Assembly: GCF_905404315.1 (NCBI RefSeq)
Contig: NC_066309.1
Location: forward strand, 3,720,001 to 3,784,000
Direction of reading: 5' to 3'
From: Leptidea sinapis
Lineage: Eukaryota; Arthropoda; Insecta; Lepidoptera; Pieridae
Length of the DNA stretch: 64,000 nt
Part shown: piece after piece, positions 11,171 through 22,000 of the stretch
How the letters are laid out: each line of letters begins with the position of its first letter
How positions within the stretch are numbered: position 1 is the first letter of the stretch
The notes under the pieces: model-generated
Told to the model about the DNA's origin: nothing
The model's input: only the letters and a program-made list of their open reading frames with translations
Database searches by the model: none
Program-made: the position numbers and the translations under genes

Positions 11171-13720
11171 TTAGTTGTTTTGTTTTCCCCCCCTTCTGAA
11201 TGGTCTACTTGAACCGCTACCTCGTCCACGCCAGTTTGAGCCCCGTGATCCGCTGCCTCTGCGACTACCCCGTCCTCCATAGCCATTGACACCCCTTCCT
11301 CTATTTTGGCCTCTACCTCTATCTTGTCCTCTTCTGTTTTGAGCTTTGCCTATATTATCTTGATTTCTACTCCTATAGCCACCACTCCATCTGGGATTGT
11401 GACCATAATTGTTTTCACTATTTTCATCTTCGTTATCATCATTGTAGTTATCACTTTCATAGCTCTGATTGTACACTTCACCTTCATTATTTTCCTCATT
11501 GTCTTGTTCATATGACTGATTATTGTCTTGACTTGAATCATATTGACCTTTATTATAGCCATTGTCTTGAAAAGGTGGTGGTACATTTCTAATTAATGGC
11601 ATGTTACCCATTGGCGGTGGCATATTACCCATAGGAGGCATGGGTGGCATGCCACCCATGAGTGGAGGTGGCATATGCATGGAACCCATGGGATGTATTG
11701 GGGGACCAATTGGTGGTGTCATACCCATTGGGGGCATCATCATTGGTGGCATGTTACTCATTAAATTATTTCTGTCAGGACCATTGTTAAAGCTATTATC
11801 ATCATTACTTTGATGACTTGTATCCATTTTTTCATCATAATAGTGTTCATCTTCATACCCATCCTTATCTTGGTTATCATCTTCGGCCTCATCATTACCT
11901 GTACTATTACGAGGATATTCAAAAGGAGTGAAATTATCATCATCAGCATCTTCTTCCATGTGTGCCATCATATCATGCAACTCCTCAATTTCCCCTGTTG
12001 CAATATATCTTTTTAATGCAATAGGACCCTCAGTGATTGCTTTTTCAAGTTTTGAACCTGGTTCTACTGGAATCAGTTTTCCATAAACAAAAATTGCAGA
12101 TGGTTGAATTTGTTGCAAAGGAATGGCACCTGGAACTGATTCTACTAACACATGTGTGTATGCTTCAGCTACAGGGTCATCTATCCCCGTTGGACCATGG
12201 TTCCATTGCACCTGGAAACTTCTTGGTATAGGTTTACTATATGGAACCTTCTTTACTTTCTTTTCAAAGTCCATTGGAATGAGGGTTGTATCTAAATCTA
12301 AGCCAGGTATAACCTTATCTGCATCAGAAGAAAATATCTCCACTTTATCTTCAGGACCCATTCCAGGAATTGCACCTGGCTCCTCTAACTCATTATCATC
12401 TTGGACCCCAGGAGGTAAAGTGTTCAAGTTATATTTGTCCCTCATCTGGTCACCAGGCCGATTACGAGTCCAAAACTTTGATGTATGGTCATTAGATCCT
12501 GAGCATAAAATATGTCCCAAAGGATGCCATGCCATTGTCCAGACTAATGATTCATGAGCACCTTCTATACATCCTACTTCTTTGTCTGTACCTACATTCC
12601 AAAACAGAATTGCACCATCAGATCCACCAGAACAAAACAGTCCTTCATGTGTTGGATGCCACACAACACTTGATGCTTCTTTTTTATGTCCTCTGAATAT
12701 TTGCAGTTCAGTACCAAGCTTACGAATATCAAACAATTTTAATAAGTGGTCTCTAGAAGCAGTAATAAGCCAGTTACCATTGTCATTCCATTTTAAATCC
12801 ATAACAGTGGACTTATGAGCATGGAGCGTGGCGAGAGCAGTACCAGATTTTGGATCCCAAAGTTTAATAGGTTGTTGATTATCCTTACTTCCAGATACTA
12901 TTAAAGCTTTAGTTGGATGCCATTGAACACATTTAACATCAGCTCCGTGACCCCTCAAGATTCTCTCCTCCTGACATCTATAGAAGTCAAATATGCGTAG
13001 TGTACCATCATCTGAGCATGTGACAATTTTAGAATCAGATGGACTGAAACTTATACCCCTGACAGCTTCTTTGTGGGCTTGGTACATTTTAACATTATTC
13101 ATATTACTTTGCCAATATTTTACAAAGCCTGAATGATCACCTGTTACCATCCAACCTTCCCCATGAGACCATACCATTGACCTAACAGGTGAATCATGAG
13201 CTTGAAGAATAGTCTCAAAATTAAAAGTTAATCCATTCCATAAAGTAAATTCCCCAGAGGAAGCCCCAGTTATAAGCCTACGGCCTTCAGGTGTCCAAGC
13301 GACAGCAAAAATGGGACATCGCATTTTGTTTGTAGCTGTCTTCACAAACCGAGTTGTTACTGCATTTATAGGATTATCAAGATACGATGGTGGCGGCAAG
13401 AGATCAGGAGTATACATAGCATCAGGTTGTAATGCATGCCTGTCTCTCCAATCTCTTTGCCAAACGCGACATTCTAGAGCCTTAATGATAGACGAATTAT
13501 AATCTACGGTTTTACGCATGACCGATTTACGTAAACGTTTACCATCAAAATCGTCCTGTGTCATATTAAGAGGTCCTTGCGGTGGGAATCGCATTTGATA
13601 GTTGAAAGGTCGAAAATTATGTCGTATATTATTACGTGGACCTGGTGGACCCATAGGCCCAGGGCCACCCATTCCAGGTGGAGGCATCGACATGTTTGGT
13701 GGCGGGGTAGCAAAATCCAT
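11171..13720 (-). CDS. Wdr33: WDR33, pre-mRNA 3'-end processing factor (CPSF subunit)
   Basis: WDR33 is a nuclear CPSF subunit. With CPSF30 it recognises the AAUAAA polyadenylation signal. The 849-aa ORF is open from ATG at 13720 to the stop at 11171. It has a Pro/Gly/Met-rich N-terminus, then the conserved lead-in FDGKRLRKSVMRKTVDYNSS, then seven WD40 repeats at about residues 130-420 (for example LWNGLTF, RIFDFYRCQEERILRGHGAD, LWDPKSG, LFDIRKLGTELQIFRGHKKE, FWTRNRPGDQMRDKY). After these come the conserved LPPGVQDD segment, acidic and Met/Pro-rich low-complexity regions, and an Arg/Gly-rich tail from about residue 770. Length is close to the fly orthologue as I remember it. The coding region has no intron. 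The start agrees with the family N-terminus and a probable 5'UTR intron lies just upstream. Confidence 0.96.
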   Translation of the reverse strand: MDFATPPPNMSMPPPGMGGPGPMGPPGPRNNIRHNFRPFNYQMRFPPQGPLNMTQDDFDGKRLRKSVMRKTVDYNSSIIKALECRVWQRDWRDRHALQPDAMYTPDLLPPPSYLDNPINAVTTRFVKTATNKMRCPIFAVAWTPEGRRLITGASSGEFTLWNGLTFNFETILQAHDSPVRSMVWSHGEGWMVTGDHSGFVKYWQSNMNNVKMYQAHKEAVRGISFSPSDSKIVTCSDDGTLRIFDFYRCQEERILRGHGADVKCVQWHPTKALIVSGSKDNQQPIKLWDPKSGTALATLHAHKSTVMDLKWNDNGNWLITASRDHLLKLFDIRKLGTELQIFRGHKKEASSVVWHPTHEGLFCSGGSDGAILFWNVGTDKEVGCIEGAHESLVWTMAWHPLGHILCSGSNDHTSKFWTRNRPGDQMRDKYNLNTLPPGVQDDNELEEPGAIPGMGPEDKVEIFSSDADKVIPGLDLDTTLIPMDFEKKVKKVPYSKPIPRSFQVQWNHGPTGIDDPVAEAYTHVLVESVPGAIPLQQIQPSAIFVYGKLIPVEPGSKLEKAITEGPIALKRYIATGEIEELHDMMAHMEEDADDDNFTPFEYPRNSTGNDEAEDDNQDKDGYEDEHYYDEKMDTSHQSNDDNSFNNGPDRNNLMSNMPPMMMPPMGMTPPIGPPIHPMGSMHMPPPLMGGMPPMPPMGNMPPPMGNMPLIRNVPPPFQDNGYNKGQYDSSQDNNQSYEQDNEENNEGEVYNQSYESDNYNDDNEDENSENNYGHNPRWSGGYRSRNQDNIGKAQNRRGQDRGRGQNRGRGVNGYGGRGSRRGSGSRGSNWRGRGSGSSRPFRRGGKQNN

Positions 13721-13737
13721 GACTATAGCTTCGGTAC

Positions 13738-13835
13738 CTATTCAAAGAAATAGTATTAAATCATACCGAGTAACATAAAGAAACATAACACAAACATATT
13801 TGAGAAATTATAGAAACTACCTACAAAACCCTTAC
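13738..13835 (-). other. Probable 5'UTR intron of WDR33
   Basis: On the minus strand, ATACGAG is followed by a strong donor GTAAGG (exon end at 13836), and 98 bp later TTTGAATAG gives an acceptor (exon resumes at 13737), 17 bases before the WDR33 ATG. The donor fits consensus well; the polypyrimidine tract is modest. This is inferred from sequence only. Confidence 0.5.
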
Positions 13836-14179
13836 CTCGTATCAAAAAACAAAACTGAACATTATAAATCACTATTGTTACACTACAACGTTGTTATGAG
13901 GCACTTTACGTTTTCTCGTTGAAAAACAAGGAAGACTTGAATTAAAACTTACAAGATACTACAATTAGCCTAACCTAATAAATGAAAACACTGACTGAAC
14001 TAGGCAAATTTCAAACGACCATTAATCTAAAAGCATTGATATGAAGGGAATGCGAAGCCACAGAACAGTGAACACTCAGATTGCTCCAATAGCGCCATTT
14101 TTTTCAAAGTCTTTTTTTTAAGCAAATGTGGCGTAGGATGCAAGTTCAATATGCAATATATATAGGATATATATAATAA

Positions 14180-14970
14180 GGCCATGTTCCGATATGCACT
14201 GCCACCACTGTACAGTGTGACGTCAATTGAGTATACTGTGAAGCCGTTCCTTTATAGTTAGTTATACTGGTTACTATTTAAAACGGAACGCAATCCAGTA
14301 TACTGTCAGCCGCATTTTTTGACGCAGCATTCAAATGAGTATGTAATATAAGTTTTCTAGTTCATTAAAAAAAAACTGTTGTTGGAGAACTGTCAAATTA
14401 AAATTATTTTAAATAATATTAAATGTAAATTGAATTTATAATATAATAAAAGCAAGTAGTTTTTTATTAAAAAGAATATTTTTTTCATAACTTAACTTTT
14501 ATTAACTTTGTGTATAAGTTAATGTACAGAGGTTATGTAAGTAGGGTAAAATTTAGGAGTTTTTAAAAAAAAAAAATTATTGATTACAATAAACGAAAAA
14601 AAATTACAGGTAATTTAGTAGTAATTTTTAGTACAGTATTATAAGGTTAATTTTTACAATTCTTCCATTTTTTTATTTATTAATCCAAACTAATTACAGA
14701 ACTTTATAACTTTGGGATTAAACTGTAGGTATTTTTTATAAAACGTTTTTTTTTTATAATAGGCACTTGAGAGGTTTTGACTGATCACGTGATCAAAGTA
14801 CTGCGAGTACCTCGAAAGCGCCAGTGCTCACTATATGAATATGGCGGCGATTGATGATGTCATATATTTCCTTAGGGTACTGTGGCAGTATACTCGCAGT
14901 CCATAACGGAACGAATTTTTCTACAGTGATAGCACTGTGCAGTGCTCGCAGTGCATATCGGAACACACCC
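14180..14970. mobile_element. Non-autonomous Harbinger-like DNA transposon
   Basis: The ends are GGCCATGTTCCGATATGC on the left and the inverse of GGGTGTGTTCCGATATGC on the right. The shared inverted block GTTCCGATATGCACTGC continues with related direct and inverted motifs (AGTATACTG, CGGAACG) inside each end. Both sides are flanked by TAA (14177-14179 and 14971-14973), the 3-bp target duplication typical of PIF/Harbinger. There is no transposase, and the centre is AT-rich. It lies 460 bp upstream of the WDR33 ATG. Confidence 0.75.
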
Positions 14971-15027
14971 TAAATCGACAGTTCAGTTATAAATAATGTC
15001 TAATTTTAAGATGGACCTAAGCCAACT

Positions 15028-15840
15028 TTAACTTTTACTAGGGTACATTTTTAGTTCTCTCAGAAAAAAACAATTTACGTAATTAATATTTTTTAATAGT
15101 TTTCTTTTGCGTTGTATAGTAGTTTCGGTTTTGACAGGCTTTGGTTTTCGTTTTTCCGATGTGGCAATAAATGTGTTTGAAGTCGTAGGCGTGGGTGCTG
15201 AATCTGAAATTAGAACAGAATACATATTAACAGAAATTAGTTAATCCTACTATTTTAAGGTCAATAAAATTATTACAAAAATATAGATACCATAAAAATG
15301 AAAGAAATAAATATTTTTTTTAAATAATAATTATAAATAAAATATTGACATACAATAAAAAAGTGTCAAACACTACATTGCACTACAGGTAGATTATAAT
15401 ATTATAATTTTTACTTTAGTTGAATTAAATCAATACTCTATCACTTTTATTCACTTTAAGCATTCTTTATTAGCTTATCATTTGTTCTTTAGCGCTTACA
15501 TTTCTTTATCCAAAGGGAATTTAGCCATGAAAATTCTCACCTGACCGGCCATATTTTAAACTACATATTTTACAAGTTTTTTATTACATTGTATATCTTA
15601 GAAATGACTTACGCATTTATTCTACAAATAATTAAGCAAATTCCTCTGAATAATACACGAATAAAGTAAAAGAAACGACAATTCGTACCAAAAATTGTTA
15701 ACAGTCACATTTTGTTTTGAATGAATGACATGTCACATGACACTCAAACCAAAACAAATAAATGAGTCGAATATATATTAGAGCGAGATAGCGTTTGCCG
15801 CCATTCTTTATAGTACGCATTTTGTATGAAAAAATTATCT
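15028..15840 (-). CDS. Possible two-exon gene for a small basic protein
   Basis: On the minus strand, exon 2 (15203-15028) follows a good acceptor (TTTCAG) and encodes SAPTPTTSNTFIATSEKRKP and a Lys/Arg-rich continuation, ending at a stop. A strong donor (GTAAGT) lies at 15612. Joining the short ATGC before it to exon 2 gives an ORF of about 59 codons starting MHSAPT. Upstream (about 15614-15840) would be mainly 5'UTR. I do not recognise the protein. It could instead be the last exon of a longer gene whose first exons I missed, or chance. Confidence 0.3.
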
Positions 15841-16595
15841 GTAACAAACTAAAAACTTGGGGAGTAATTAACTTTCAAAAACTTCAACTACAAGATGTCA
15901 TGTTCTTTTCTTCTTCATTTAAATACAAAACGGGATACTATTTCTACTGTGATTATTAAGAGGAAAAAATGAGGTTCTTCTAATAATTAATCTAATAATT
16001 ATAACATATTGAAAATGTGTACGATCAGATAACCATCTTAAAGCTTAACAAGAGAAGAAACCGTTAACAAAATTCAAAATTTCTTTATTTGTACACAGTC
16101 ATTTACAATCACATATGAAACTCTCCTGGTAGATTTAGATAATCTGTGTTAGAAGAGAATCGCTCATTGCAAGTTATACAAAACAATATTAAAAACTAAA
16201 CGTAAGGAAGTTATTGTCTCTAGTGAATTGGATTATAAACAAACAAAATCAGTTATCTAGTCGACCTGGCGGCCCAGGCAATGACACTCGAAATAAGTCA
16301 TTAATTTCAATGTGGATCAGGTTATATTAACATCATGCTAGCCGCAGGTACGCAGCCGGACGACATCATGCACATTTTTTTTTAAATGTACAATATATCA
16401 AACATTGTTGTTACTTATTATTACTGATTTTGAAACATATTATGATACACACACATATATATATGCACGTAAACATAGGAACTTACATAAATATAACATC
16501 TTAACAATATATATATATATATATTAAACCTATATAAATATATATATAAACGGTACTATAAGTAGATAAATAAATTCATACATAGGAGCAAATTT
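15841..16595. other. AT-rich intergenic DNA with (AT)n tracts
   Basis: No gene is seen. Short AT dinucleotide runs occur at about 16450-16550, including a TATATATATATATATATATA-like block near 16508-16525. Confidence 0.5.
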
Positions 16596-16599
16596 TGAG

Positions 16600-18240
16600 A
16601 ACGGGCTGTAAATCTTTTATGTTTTATAACAATACATTTTTTTTTAATAATATCTTATTGTTAGAAACCGTTTACAAATTTTTAATCTAATTAATTTTTA
16701 AGTATTTTTTCCGTATCTTCATAGTTGAGTGTTTTTAGCCATTTAATAACATTAATTTTACATTCCCTAAATGTAAGTGAATAAATATTAAGGGATCTGT
16801 TAATTTTATTATACATATTGGTGGATTGTGCGACAAACTGCTTTGAGGCAAATTCTGTTCTTACGATTTTGTGTTTTAGGACTGTATAGGGGTTTCTTTT
16901 CAAAGTAACGGAAGAATCAATGATTCTATGTTTCTGAATTTTTAATATATATTGCAGAATATATAACTGACGGACTGTAGTGGTGTGGTAGTAGTGATGT
17001 TTCATGGTAAAGTTTGCTAGTATTATAGAATTTACTTTTGGAATATATGATTTTTATTATTATTCTTTGTGCATGTTAAATATGTAGAATAAATATAAGT
17101 TAGCAGCGCTCTATTACATACATTACGCAGGCGTTTAAATATCCATATCATTTTCCGAGCTCTGTTAGCAACAAGTTCTAACTGAGGATACCTTGAAAAA
17201 TTTTGATCAATAATCACACCCAAGTACTTTGTGGTATTTACTCTTTCCATCTGAGAACATTTACAATTATTAGGACTTATTAAGTTGCAACAGTGAGCAG
17301 TTAATCTCATGCTGTTATTAGGCTGTGTAGTATTACGAATGGCAAAAGTAATATAATTTGTTTAAGTTAAATTAAGAGATAAGATATTTAATTGTAACCA
17401 TTTAAGCACTTAGTTTAATCCCAACTTGGCTGTGGAAAATACTTCTGCCCAACTGCTTCCATGAAAGAGTAACGCGTTGTCATCAGCGTAGGAAAATACC
17501 CTTCCATTTTTTAATTTAAAGTTAGATAAATCATTTATGTATATTAAAAATAAAGTTGGCCCTAATACACTTCCCTGCGGTATTCCGAATTGTAGTGTAG
17601 GTGCATCAGAGCTAATTATATCATCACTAATTTTCGTTCTTTGTTTGCGATTTTGTAGATAATCCGTTATTAAACTTAAAAAAGTTCCCCTTATACCTAT
17701 ATTTTCAAGTTTTTTCAAGAGTATGGGGACTGAGATGGTGTCAAATGCCTTTTTTAAATCGAGGAAAATACAAAGAGTTTGTTTCTATTATCAAGTTGAT
17801 TTATAATATTCTGAGTTAAGTCTTGTATAGCGTCTTCAGTGCTTACACCTACTAAGCCATACTGAGATGGTTATTATATGAGAGTATGTTATACGTCTCT
17901 AAATATTTTAGTAAACGTTTGTTAATAATTTTCTCTAGTATTTTAGATATAGTAAAAGGACCGAAATTGGGCAGTAATTGTTTACATTGTCTTTAGGCCC
18001 ACTTTTGTGCACTGGATGTATTATTGATTTTTTATTCACATGGAAATACTCCTTGTTGTAAAGAGATCTTGCTTAGGTGTGTAATAATTGGGATCAAAAC
18101 GGATTTAGCTGATTTCAAAATTTTTTTAGGGATATTGTCGTATCCAGTGGCTGATTCAGATTTAAGGATATCAATAATACTTTCTAACTTTCTAACAAAA
18201 GAAGATGATTAAAGATTTGATCCTAATCTAAGTAAAATAG
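16600..18240 (-). pseudogene. Decayed non-LTR retrotransposon (RT region), CR1/Jockey-like
   Basis: The minus strand contains, in order, remnants around 17940-18010, then KAFDT-like sequence and KKLENIGIRGTFLSL at about 17700, GIPQGSVLGPTLFLIYINDL, SYADDNALL (about 17480), TTKYLGVIIDQNF (about 17220), and a C-terminal part ending near 16691. The RT catalytic YADD motif is visible, but the frame is broken by several shifts and stops. It is distinct in sequence from the J1 and J2 families of this window. Confidence 0.75.
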
Positions 18241-18985
18241 TGGAATATAAAGAGATTGGCGAATAAATCAAGAAGCAGTTGAACACCGCCAAACAGTGAT
18301 GCTTTTAACTTTAGCTGCATCACTGCTATCTAAAGCATCACCTTGCAGTATAGTTCATCACTCAGCTGCTAAGTGCTTTGGTTATTTCTGTGGTTGTGGT
18401 TTTTGGTTATTTTAGGCACAGCATAGAATAGGATTTAAAATAATAACATGGTCTAATAGAATAAAAAATCAAATATATTTTTATTTGTTTATTGAAATTA
18501 CAATTTTAACATTCGAGCTGTTTCTTCAACAAATTAATCAATGTCCTAATTTAACTCGTGTGCAACTCAGGGGTTATACGCGCCCTCCACCGAAGAATCG
18601 GCCCTCGCTGAACCCCCGACTTGAGAAGACTAAGGAAGACTCATTTGGTGGGCAAAGTTCTATTTTAAATTCTATTAACCACCTTGCCTTGACGTCTTTT
18701 TAATTCCTAGAGGCTTCTTTTAACTTTTATTTTGCTTTAAAATATTGTTGGTATTTTTTTGGTAGAAAGTTTGTAATTACCCGCACACATTAGAACGCTC
18801 GACATGACGCAAAAATAATAACCCTATGGAACCTCAACTGTGAAGATCGGGCCATTATCATTGTTTTGGATATTCGGTGGGGAATTTTGTTAAGGTCAAC
18901 AAAGTTAAAAAACACACATAATATTGGCACATGATTATTTTTGACTCAAAATGGAAAATAAAAATTCAATTTTATGAAATATTAG
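18241..18985. other. Intergenic region between a retrotransposon remnant and the minus-strand P450
   Basis: No gene is recognised. A GC-richer patch at 18580-18640 and repeat-like DNA at 18770-18930 have no clear identity. An open frame at 18485-18703 lacks any family feature. Confidence 0.4.
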
Positions 18986-18986
18986 T

Positions 18987-18992
18987 TTTATT
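18987..18992 (-). terminator. Poly(A) signal of the minus-strand P450 gene
   Basis: AATAAA on the minus strand, 14 bases after the stop codon at 19006-19008. This would give a very short 3'UTR. Confidence 0.55.
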
Positions 18993-19005
18993 AATTCTTT
19001 AAACA

Positions 19006-22000
19006 TCATCGCTTTTCAATGGTTAGTAGATGCCCCGAAACTGGTATTAACAGAATTTCAATCTTCAACCGATCGCATGATGTTTTTGAGGTCACTTTAT
19101 ACGTTCTTAGTATATTTGCTAAAATACTTTTCATTGCTAGCATCCCAAAATGTCGTCCTGCAACAAATAGTAAAATATTATTTTTAATTTGTTTACGAGT
19201 CATGGATGTTAATAAATCTTTATGTCTGTTTAAGCAAGTAAAATATATCATTGTCTTGTACCCATAGTACAGGCTATACCTAGTTTGGGGCAAAATTATT
19301 TATGTAAAAGTGTGTCAGTGTTTATATTTATTTTATATTATATTAAATATATTTCGTATCGCATTGTTGGGCGTCTTCTACTGGGCAAAGTGCGTGTGTT
19401 CTGTTTCATTTAAATTTTATATTAATTTTTACTTTAATGCTCTAGGTACTTTGGCGGTTTTTCCAGTAAGAAAAGGGTATTTGAACATAAACAAACACAG
19501 CTAGCATAGCTAAAATAACCAATATTCGATTCCTCTAGGTGTTTTTGCATGGTAGTAATCATTTAGCCAGTGAACGCTGAGCAAACTGGTCATAGATATT
19601 AGTTTGGCCAGTTTTAGCTCGTTTTTCGAATAAGGCCCACTTACCTATACAATTTCTTGCTCCGAAGCTAAAAGGTATATATGCACAGGGATGTCTTTTA
19701 GCACTAATTTCAGGGAGGAACCTGTCAGGGTTAAAACTGTCGGCGTCAGGACCCCAGAGTTTCTCAGATCTGTGCAAGACAAATGGTAGAACGGCACAAC
19801 CAACACCAGCTGGAATGGTACATGATGCTGAAAAGATACAGAAAAGATTTATTTGCGGAAGAAGTGTGTGGTTGCAGTACTGCCATAGTAAAACAATTAC
19901 ATTTCTTACTGTGAGTGAATTCCGCCACTAGACAAAGCATTGATGGAATTCTGTATGAAGATGTTCTCGATCGAACTGGTTCGTAGTATCGGTATATGGT
20001 AGATATGATTTTTTTCTTATGTCAAAAAAAGATTTCGTTAACTAATATTTTTTCATTACATTACTTCTTTATTAATTAATAAGTACCACTTGTGCTGTAA
20101 ATAGACGTCGAGACAGCGTTGTAAATAGTTAGCGGCAAAACCAAAGAATTGACACACATTTGTATTTTTTATACATAATATACTATCTACTATACCGAAG
20201 GAACACTGCACGTACTCGTATACAGAAGGGTTCAACCCCATAACGTGGTTGATATGAATTTGCCTGACATCAGCAGCGGTATTGGTGCGAAAATAATTAG
20301 ATGTAAATTGTAATGCGTGCTGTATGCGGGCATATAGTATACGGGCACGCGCGGAGCGGGCCTTTAAGACGTCGAAACATGGTGCGTTTCCTCTCGCATT
20401 GTAACGGCAAGTGGTGTTTAGTCCATCATCGTGCAACACAAACCATACTCGGAAACCAGATTTGGCGGCTGGCTACGGCTACTGTTAAGCGGCTAATTGA
20501 AGAAAATACGCGGATTACATATGAGACTTCGAGGACTATATGTGCCAAATTCAGAAAAATTTACAGGAAGAATTGAAAGTTCAGAAACTTTGTTGCCGGT
20601 GGATCCCTCATGAACTGACAGCGGAGCAGAAGTGGGCTCGCGTGAAATGGTGCTCACAGATGCGAATGAAGTACGACCACGGACATTCTAATGCTGTTTA
20701 TGACATTGTCACAGGAGACGAAACCTGGATTTATTGTTTTGAACCCGAAAAAAACAGCAATCTTGTGAATGGGTGTTTAAAAATAAGAACAGGCCAACAA
20801 AAGTGACCCAGGCGAGAAACGTTGGTAAAAAATGTTCGCATTTTCTCAGCTACCGGTCCTATCTGCACAATTCCACTTGAATATCAAAAGAATGTTCATT
20901 CCGAGTAGTATTCTACCATTTGCTAACCAGGATGTTAAAAAAAGTTCGCGAAAGACGACCAAAAAGCCGCGTTCTCCTACATCATGACAACGCTTCTTCA
21001 CGCACGGTCAACAAAACTAAGTAATTTTTAGCTTCCTAAAAAGTACAACTCATCGCCCATCGAACATAGCCCGACCTAGAACCCTGTGATTTCTGTATTT
21101 TCCTCAAAATCAAAGATTTGATAAGAGGCTTCACTTTTACCAATTTCGAAGAGGCAGTGACAGCTTTCAATCAGCACGCAGAAAACATACCTTGAGATCT
21201 GTGGTCCTCCTGTGGTAAAATATGGTTCGATCGCATGAAAAATTGTTTAAAATGTAAAGGAGAGTATTTTGAAAAGTAATAAATATAATATTTTGGTTAT
21301 AACATGTTGTTTTTTTAACTTAAGCAAAAGTTTTAGTGTGATCTAGTGTGATTACTAACTTGCGAAAAAGAAATTGGATTTTACAAAGTTCCTTACTTTG
21401 TCTCGAGTTTACATTCGTCTACTAGTTTGTAAAAACCAACTTACCAGATTGTTATCATAAATAAATATAGCAACTTAGTAGTTGGTTGTTTCAGTAGTTG
21501 CTACTGTTATTAGGTTGTACTTGCTTAATAAGTGAAGCCTTTTTTCCTTGTTTTATATTATTGTATTAGCATCATAAAGAGAACTCACAAAGTTTAACCT
21601 CTTCCTGTGTTTCACGAGCGATAATGGGAACAACTGTGTATAGTCTCATCGTCTCTTTAATTACTCTCTCAAGGTAATCCATTTTGTTAATGTCATCTTT
21701 GGTTGGTATCCGTTTCGAATCTCCAAATATATCTTTCGATCTAAAAGATTATAAGTTTGGGTTATTTTTTTTATATCTACTGTATAAAGAGTACTTTCCC
21801 CTCAGGTAGTATTACAAAATTTCATCCTGTATAAATGAAATTTAGGTGAATGATATCATTGATGTAAAGACTCTTCTGAAAACCAAATAACTCTTCGTTC
21901 ACGATCACAAGAAACTAGCAGTCCAAGTTGTTGAAATAATAATAAAGTTATTTTTTTCTAAGTATTTAAATTATGAATTAATTGTACCTTAGATAATTTA

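Noticed and set aside
11306..12818. Plus-strand open frames across the WDR33 region
   Set aside because: They are antisense or shifted readings of the low-complexity, Met/Gly/Pro-rich and acidic parts of WDR33.
19256..19504. Plus-strand frame overlapping the last P450 intron
   Set aside because: It crosses a repeat end and shows no protein family features.
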